Origin: an uncultured Microbacterium sp.
Lineage (GTDB): Bacteria; Actinomycetota; Actinomycetes; Actinomycetales; Microbacteriaceae
Length of the DNA stretch: 43,033 nt
Direction of reading: 5' to 3'
NCBI RefSeq assembly: GCF_913776565.1
Contig: NZ_CAJYPF010000206.1
Span: forward strand, 1-43,033
In this document: piece after piece, positions 40,001-43,033 of the stretch
How positions within the stretch are numbered: position 1 is the first letter of the stretch
Layout: each line of letters starts with the position of its first letter
The notes under the pieces: model-generated
What the model saw: only the letters and a program-made list of their open reading frames with translations
The model's database searches: none
Told to the model about the DNA's origin: nothing
Translations under genes and position numbers: made by a program

Positions 40001-40991
40001 CGGGCAGCGAGCCGTCGAGGGGGGCGGCGCAGGCGACCACCGTCGCCTCGGTGGGTCCGTAGGTGTTCCACACCTCACGGCCCTCGGCCACCAGACGCGC
40101 GGCGAGCTCGGGCGGGCAGGCCTCACCGCCGAAGATCAGCAGGCGCACGTTCTCGATCGAGTCCGCGGGCCACATCGCGGCCAGCGTCGGCACCGTCGAG
40201 ACGACGGTGATGCCCTGGCGCAGCAGCCACGGAGCCAGGTCCTCTCCCGAGCGCACCAGCGAGCGGGGCGCGGGCACGAGGCACGCGCCGTGTCCCCACG
40301 CCAGCCACATCTCTTCGCACGAGGCGTCGAAGGCCACCGACAGCCCCGCGAGGACGCGGTCGCCCGGACCGAGCGGCTCGCGCTGCACGAACAGGCGCCC
40401 CTCGGCCTCGACGAAGGCCGCCGCCGATCGGTGCGACACCGCGACGCCCTTGGGAACGCCCGTCGAACCCGAGGTGAAGATGATCCAGGCATCGTCGTCG
40501 ACGGTCGGCGGGGCCACCACCGGCAGTGCGTTCGTGCCGGGGTGCGGCGCGTCACCGTCGTAGAGGCGCACGAGAGCGGCATCCGGATCCGTCGCGACAA
40601 ACTCGCCGTCGCCCGCGACGATGCCCCGCACCCCCGCCTCGCCGAAGACCAGGCGCGCGCGCTCGTCGGGGTCGTCGGCGTCGACCGGCACGTACGCCGC
40701 CCCCGCGGCCATGACGGCGAGGATCGACACGTACAGCTCCTTCGAGCCCGAGGGCATGCGCACGCCGACGCGATCGCCACGCCGCACGCCCGCCTCGTGC
40801 AGCGCCGCCGCGGTACGCCAGACCCGCGCGAGCAGTTCGCGGTAGCTCAACGCCCCCGAGCCGTCGTCGATGGCGGATGCCTCGGGATGCCGTACGGCGA
40901 CGTCGGTGAGGATGTCGATCAACGTGCGCGCGGGCGCCGCAGCGGCCAGCCGGTCGAGCGGGGCCTGGGCGGCGGAAGCGGAGGTCGTCAC
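37047..40991 (-). CDS. pls: Pls/PosA-type nonribosomal poly-amino-acid synthetase
   Basis: A 1314-residue membrane NRPS with the architecture of epsilon-poly-L-lysine synthetase (about 1319 residues): adenylation domain (1-520), carrier domain (525-600, Ser in FFDLGGGSLAA), then membrane helices separating three left-handed beta-helix/acyltransferase-like C domains (about 735-810, 960-1060, 1195-1300; IGxGxxIG hexapeptides). Core A motifs: IIFTSGSTGVPKGVAVSH, WNTYGPTEATVVA, YRSGDLVRF and TSGKVDRAALP. Reading the substrate pocket against PheA gives D-A-E-S-I-G-T-V-V-K, close to a lysine code (DAESIGSVCK in my recollection). It needs a phosphopantetheinyl transferase; one lies at 32373. GTG 40991 is the start. 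It shares a divergent region with pstS. Confidence 0.9.
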   Translation of the reverse strand: MTTSASAAQAPLDRLAAAAPARTLIDILTDVAVRHPEASAIDDGSGALSYRELLARVWRTAAALHEAGVRRGDRVGVRMPSGSKELYVSILAVMAAGAAYVPVDADDPDERARLVFGEAGVRGIVAGDGEFVATDPDAALVRLYDGDAPHPGTNALPVVAPPTVDDDAWIIFTSGSTGVPKGVAVSHRSAAAFVEAEGRLFVQREPLGPGDRVLAGLSVAFDASCEEMWLAWGHGACLVPAPRSLVRSGEDLAPWLLRQGITVVSTVPTLAAMWPADSIENVRLLIFGGEACPPELAARLVAEGREVWNTYGPTEATVVACAAPLDGSLPVRIGLPLDGWALAVVDAEGRPVAEGEVGELIIGGVGLARYLDPAKDAEKYAPMPTLGWERAYRSGDLVRFEAAGLVFQGRADDQVKVGGRRIELGEVESALQDLDRVSAATVAVRTTEAGVPVLVGYLVMDDGVELDRAAARAALAERLPAATIPLLGVVDVLPVRTSGKVDRAALPWPLPGVDAPAATDFSADEAWLAEQWQAVLGLAVTDRKADFFDLGGGSLAAAQLVSRIRARVPEFSVADIYDVPRLGAMAKALGPQLHDDTPSTFHRPAPTPRSTQWVQTLVGAPLFILSGIRWLLYLLTASAILQLTPGFEVLPDVPWPVLVIGLLIFATPFGRMAIAVASARLLLAGVRAGDYPRGGSVHVRLWLAEQIADQVDAVGLAGAPWVSYYARALGARIGRNVDLHALPPVTGLLVIGDGASIEPEVDLTGYWIDGDLVRIGEVRIGKGATIGARSTLAPGTRIGRRAEIAPGSAVFGRVKADQSWAGSPAVRVGGTAKDWPAERPAAPTRWLWAYAASAVVLALLPLASFSVGGLVLAQGLRGSATLAAAAGAAFAWLVPAVAVTGLVFAASVVLLVRVFSIGLIEGTHPVRSRVAWQAWTIERLLDAARTILFPLYSSLFTPVWLRMLGARVGRDVEASTVLLIPSMTRIEDGAFLADDTMVASYELHAGWLRLGPVRIGKRAFLGNSGMAAPGHRVPRDGLVAVLSAAPAKAKAGSSWLGSPAVRLRRQSAEGDESRTYRPTAALRLARTLWELGRFVPVVMTCGIGLGVLLTLAALWDVFGPLWALLLSGIVLLAAGAVAAGVSTVAKWAIVGTIRAGEQPLWSSFVWRTEVSDTFTEMVAAPWFARAAAGTPALAVWLRSLGATIGRGVWCDSYWLPEPDLVTLGDASTVNRGCVVQTHLFHDRIMSMDTVELEAGATLGPHSVVLPASTLGAHATVGPASLVMRGETVPVGSRWSGNPIGPWRAVKVRAYQSTT

Positions 40992-41040
40992 GGCACGAAG
41001 GGTACAACTCCCAGGGAAACACCCCGGACGGGCCGCCCCG

Positions 41041-41062
41041 GTTCACCTTCCGTTCACCCGTG
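41041..41062. promoter_or_regulatory. PHO box between pls and pstS
   Basis: Two perfect direct 11-base units, GTTCACCTTCC (41041-41051) and GTTCACCCGTG (41052-41062), match the actinobacterial PHO-box consensus GTTCACC with 11-base period. They lie about 90 bases upstream of pstS and 50 bases from the pls start codon in the other direction. Expected binding protein: RegX3 (PhoP-like). Confidence 0.8.
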
Positions 41063-41069
41063 CAACGCA

Positions 41070-41083
41070 GACTCTTAAGAGTC
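41070..41083. promoter_or_regulatory. Perfect 14-base palindrome in the pstS promoter
   Basis: GACTCTTAAGAGTC is fully self-complementary and sits seven bases after the PHO box, where a spacer to the -10 (TTTAGC near 41088-41093) would be. It may be an operator for a second regulator. AT-rich centre in a high-GC region. Confidence 0.45.
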
Positions 41084-41149
41084 GCTGTTTAGCGTTCCCG
41101 TCGAACCCTGCACCGGGTTCCGTCCCCAAACATGCGAAGGATTCACATC

Positions 41150-42277
41150 GTGAAGCTCTCCCGACTCGCCCAGCTGGGCACCGTGGCCGCCGTGGCCTCC
41201 CTGACCCTCGCCGGCTGCGCCGGCCCCTCGGGCTCCGGCGACGCCGCGGGTTCGTCCTCGTCGCCCTCGTCCTCGGACGTGGCATTCACGATCGACCCCA
41301 ACCTCTCGGGCACGATCACCGCCGGCGGCTCGAGCGCGCAGTCCAACGCGCAGGCCGCGTGGACCAGCGCCTACAACGCGCAGGCCAAGGGCGTCACGAT
41401 CAACTACGACAAGTCGCAGGGCTCCGGCGGCGGTGTCACCAACTTCCTGAGCGGCGCGTACGACTTCGCCGGCTCGGACGCCCCCCTGAACGCCGACCAG
41501 ACCACGCAGTCGGCTGCCCTGTGCACCGAGGGCGGCGTCAACATCCCCGTCTACCTCGACGGCGTCGCGATCATCTTCAACATCCCCGGCGTCACCGAGC
41601 TGAAGCTCTCGGGCGAGACGATCGCCAAGATCTTCGCGCTCCAGATCACCGACTGGTCCGACCCGGCCATCACCGCCGACAACGGCACCGCCCTGACCGC
41701 CGGTCCCATCACGACCGTCGCGCGCTCGGACGGCTCGGGCACGACCACCAACTTCACCAACTACCTCGCCGCGACCCAGTCGTCGGTGTGGACCGCCCCC
41801 GCGGGCAAGGACTGGCCCATCGAGGGCAACGTCTCGAAGCAGAAGGGCGGCTCGGGCGTCGTCGAGGCCGTCAAGGCCGGTACGGGCACCATCGGCTACG
41901 CCGACCACTCGGCCATCGGCGACCTCAACGCCGCCGCGGTCATCCAGGACGGCACCGCCGTCGCCTACAGCCCCGAGGCCGTCACCGCGACCTTCGAGGC
42001 CGCTGCCGTCGACGCCAGCAACGGTGTCGCGGGCGACCTGTCGAAGAAGTTCGACTACTCCAAGCTGACCGCCGAGACCTACCCGATCCCGCTCGTGTCG
42101 TACGCGATCACCTGCACCACGTTCAAGGACTCGAAGCAGGCCGAGCTGACCAAGTCGTACCTCGGCTTCGTCACCAGCACCCTCGGCCAGCAGGTCGCGG
42201 CCAAGAACGCCGGTTCGGCCCCGCTGCCCGACTCGGTCCTCGAGGCCGCCGCCGAGACCCTCTCGGCCATCAAGTAA
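41150..42277 (+). CDS. pstS: Phosphate ABC transporter substrate-binding lipoprotein PstS
   Basis: A 375-residue phosphate-binding protein with a lipoprotein signal VKLSRLAQLGTVAAVASLTLAGCA (shown in parts; lipobox Cys near residue 23) and a Ser/Gly linker. Phosphate-site segments: ITAGGSSAQSNAQAAW, YDKSQGSGGGVTNFLSG, YDFAGSDAPLN and ARSDGSGTTTNFTNYLA. GTG 41150 is preferred, because GAAGGA lies nine bases before it and gives a proper signal peptide; the ATG at 41132 would add six residues and lacks a ribosome site. First gene of the pst operon, with a hairpin before pstC. Confidence 0.97.
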   Translation: MKLSRLAQLGTVAAVASLTLAGCAGPSGSGDAAGSSSSPSSSDVAFTIDPNLSGTITAGGSSAQSNAQAAWTSAYNAQAKGVTINYDKSQGSGGGVTNFLSGAYDFAGSDAPLNADQTTQSAALCTEGGVNIPVYLDGVAIIFNIPGVTELKLSGETIAKIFALQITDWSDPAITADNGTALTAGPITTVARSDGSGTTTNFTNYLAATQSSVWTAPAGKDWPIEGNVSKQKGGSGVVEAVKAGTGTIGYADHSAIGDLNAAAVIQDGTAVAYSPEAVTATFEAAAVDASNGVAGDLSKKFDYSKLTAETYPIPLVSYAITCTTFKDSKQAELTKSYLGFVTSTLGQQVAAKNAGSAPLPDSVLEAAAETLSAIK

Positions 42278-42292
42278 ACATCTGTTCGGACT

Positions 42293-42327
42293 CGGCCCGA
42301 CTCGTGCTCCTCGCGCGGGTCGGGCCG
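42293..42327 (+). terminator. Hairpin between pstS and pstC
   Basis: Stem 42293-42304 with 42316-42327 (CGGCCCGAC pairing with GTCGGGCCG, then one G-T pair) around an 11-base loop, 15 bases past pstS. Without a U tract, it is more likely a processing or partial terminator that keeps PstS more abundant than the permease. Confidence 0.55.
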
Positions 42328-42407
42328 GGCTGATCGGAACGCTCGACCCGCGTCGATCGCTCCGCTGAGCCGACATCCTCACCGAACACCCGACCGAGGA
42401 GAACCCC

Positions 42408-42443
42408 ATGACCCGTGCCGAGCGTGAGGTCCCCCGTGACTGA
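42408..42443 (+). CDS. Possible 11-codon leader ORF overlapping the pstC start
   Basis: ATG 42408 follows an excellent ribosome site (CGAGGAGAACCCC) and reads MTRAEREVPRD before a TGA at 42441, eight bases inside pstC. It could be a leader peptide that couples ribosomes to the pstC GTG at 42436, or a frame-shifted true pstC N-terminus. No family is recognisable at this size. Confidence 0.4.
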   Translation: MTRAEREVPRD

Positions 42444-43033
42444 CACCGTCGCCGACACAGACACCGCCCCGTCCTCGCCGACCCCGCCCCGCACGACGAT
42501 CGTCGGCAAGCGCCGCGTCGGCGACACCGTCTTCCTCGGACTGTCGACCACGGCCGCCGTGTCGATCATGATCATCCTCGCCGGGGTGGCGATCTTCCTG
42601 ATCATCCGCGGCATCCCCGCGATCACCGGCAACTGGACCGAGGGCGACCTCGCCGGTTACCAGAACGGCAGCTGGACCAACTTCTGGGAGTACGTCGGTC
42701 CGCTGCTGTTCGGCAGCATCTGGGCCGCGCTCATCGCCATGGTCGTCGGCACGCCGGTCGCCATCGGCATCGCGCTGTTCATCTCGCACTACGCGCCGCG
42801 TCGGATCGCCGGCTTCCTCGGCTACATCGTCGATCTGCTGGCCGCCGTGCCCTCGATCGTCTTCGGCCTGTGGGGCATCATCGTCATGCGCCCGCTGCTC
42901 GTGCCGGTGGGCGAGTTCCTCAACCAGTACCTGGGCTGGATCCCGCTCTTCCAGGGCCCGGTCTCGACCACGGGCTCGACGATGTTCACCGGTGGGGTCG
43001 TCCTCGCCGTGACGATCGGGAGGATCATCACGG
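42436..43033 (+). CDS. pstC: Phosphate ABC transporter permease PstC (partial)
   Basis: The N-terminal 199 codons are in the window; the gene continues beyond the end. A Thr/Pro/Asp-rich cytoplasmic start (VTDTVADTDTAPSSPTPPRT) is followed by membrane helices (TVFLGLSTTAAVSIMIILAG and GPLLFGSIWAALIAMVVGTP) and the start of the permease core (VDLLAAVPSIVFGLWGIIVM). GTG 42436 is used; GTG 42424 is an in-frame alternative. It lies about 160 bases after pstS. With PstA and PstB outside the window it would import phosphate. Confidence 0.9.
   Translation, partial: MTDTVADTDTAPSSPTPPRTTIVGKRRVGDTVFLGLSTTAAVSIMIILAGVAIFLIIRGIPAITGNWTEGDLAGYQNGSWTNFWEYVGPLLFGSIWAALIAMVVGTPVAIGIALFISHYAPRRIAGFLGYIVDLLAAVPSIVFGLWGIIVMRPLLVPVGEFLNQYLGWIPLFQGPVSTTGSTMFTGGVVLAVTIGRIIT

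Noticed and set aside
37173..41078. 1301-codon open frame antisense to the Pls-like gene
   Set aside because: Arg/Gly/His-rich shadow; all recognisable NRPS motifs are on the other strand.

Overview
The window looks like chromosome from a high-GC actinobacterium of the Microbacteriaceae, most likely Microbacterium. Grounds: GC near 70%, frequent GTG starts and 4-base ATGA/GTGA overlaps, a CarD regulator, a SenX3-RegX3-type pair, GlnR, a fused IspDF, a DUF222/HNH (13E12-type) nuclease and Pls/PosA-type NRPS content. The genus is an inference, because no rRNA gene is present. Gene content is mostly core chromosome, with a few accessory insertions.

Layout. 1-1046 (minus): a YbaB/EbfC-like protein, an EspC-like protein and the start of a large protein, resembling a type VII secretion substrate cassette cut by the window edge. 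1125-5188 (minus): groEL with two CIRCE operators, a cold-shock protein, a LytR_C membrane protein, DUF3263 and DUF2332 proteins. 5260-10298: msrB plus a nitroreductase, a DMT exporter (minus), a clear amylosucrase, a small membrane protein and a nucleoside deaminase; then tRNA-Thr(UGU), an unknown protein and a thioredoxin-fold membrane protein that lacks CXXC (minus). 12048-14556 (plus): a UgpC/MsmX-type ABC ATPase and a DUF4032 protein.

14634-20714 carries carD, ispDF, cysS, rlmB with a divergent LpqE-like lipoprotein, matching the M. tuberculosis Rv3579c-Rv3584 order. A GNAT acetyltransferase gene on the other strand sits between ispDF and cysS. 20770-25179: regX3-senX3 (minus), divergent phoU (plus), gpmA (minus) and a methyltransferase. 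25187-28405 (minus): a tight five-gene operon (membrane protein, 37-residue membrane peptide, nitrobindin-like, YgfZ-like, FUSC-like). 28524-32906 (plus): glnR, ppk, mutT1-like and a phosphopantetheinyl-transferase-like gene.

32914-34894 is accessory: four copies of a 25-base palindromic repeat, the HNH nuclease gene and about 340 bases without a gene. A GH16-like protein follows. 35752-40991 (minus) is an NRPS of the Pls (epsilon-poly-L-lysine synthetase) architecture, translationally overlapped with an M1 metallopeptidase. Divergent from it are pstS and pstC (plus), the latter cut by the window end.

How it works together: the second half is dominated by phosphate biology (SenX3-RegX3, PhoU, Ppk, Pst). 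Eleven-base direct repeats resembling actinobacterial PHO boxes lie in front of senX3/phoU, ppk and pstS. The last of these also lies in front of the divergent poly-amino-acid synthetase gene. The hand-read adenylation code of that enzyme, D-A-E-S-I-G-T-V-V-K, is very close to a lysine code. A phosphate-linked poly-lysine synthesis/degradation unit, with a candidate carrier-protein activating enzyme in the ppk operon, is the most interesting hypothesis here.
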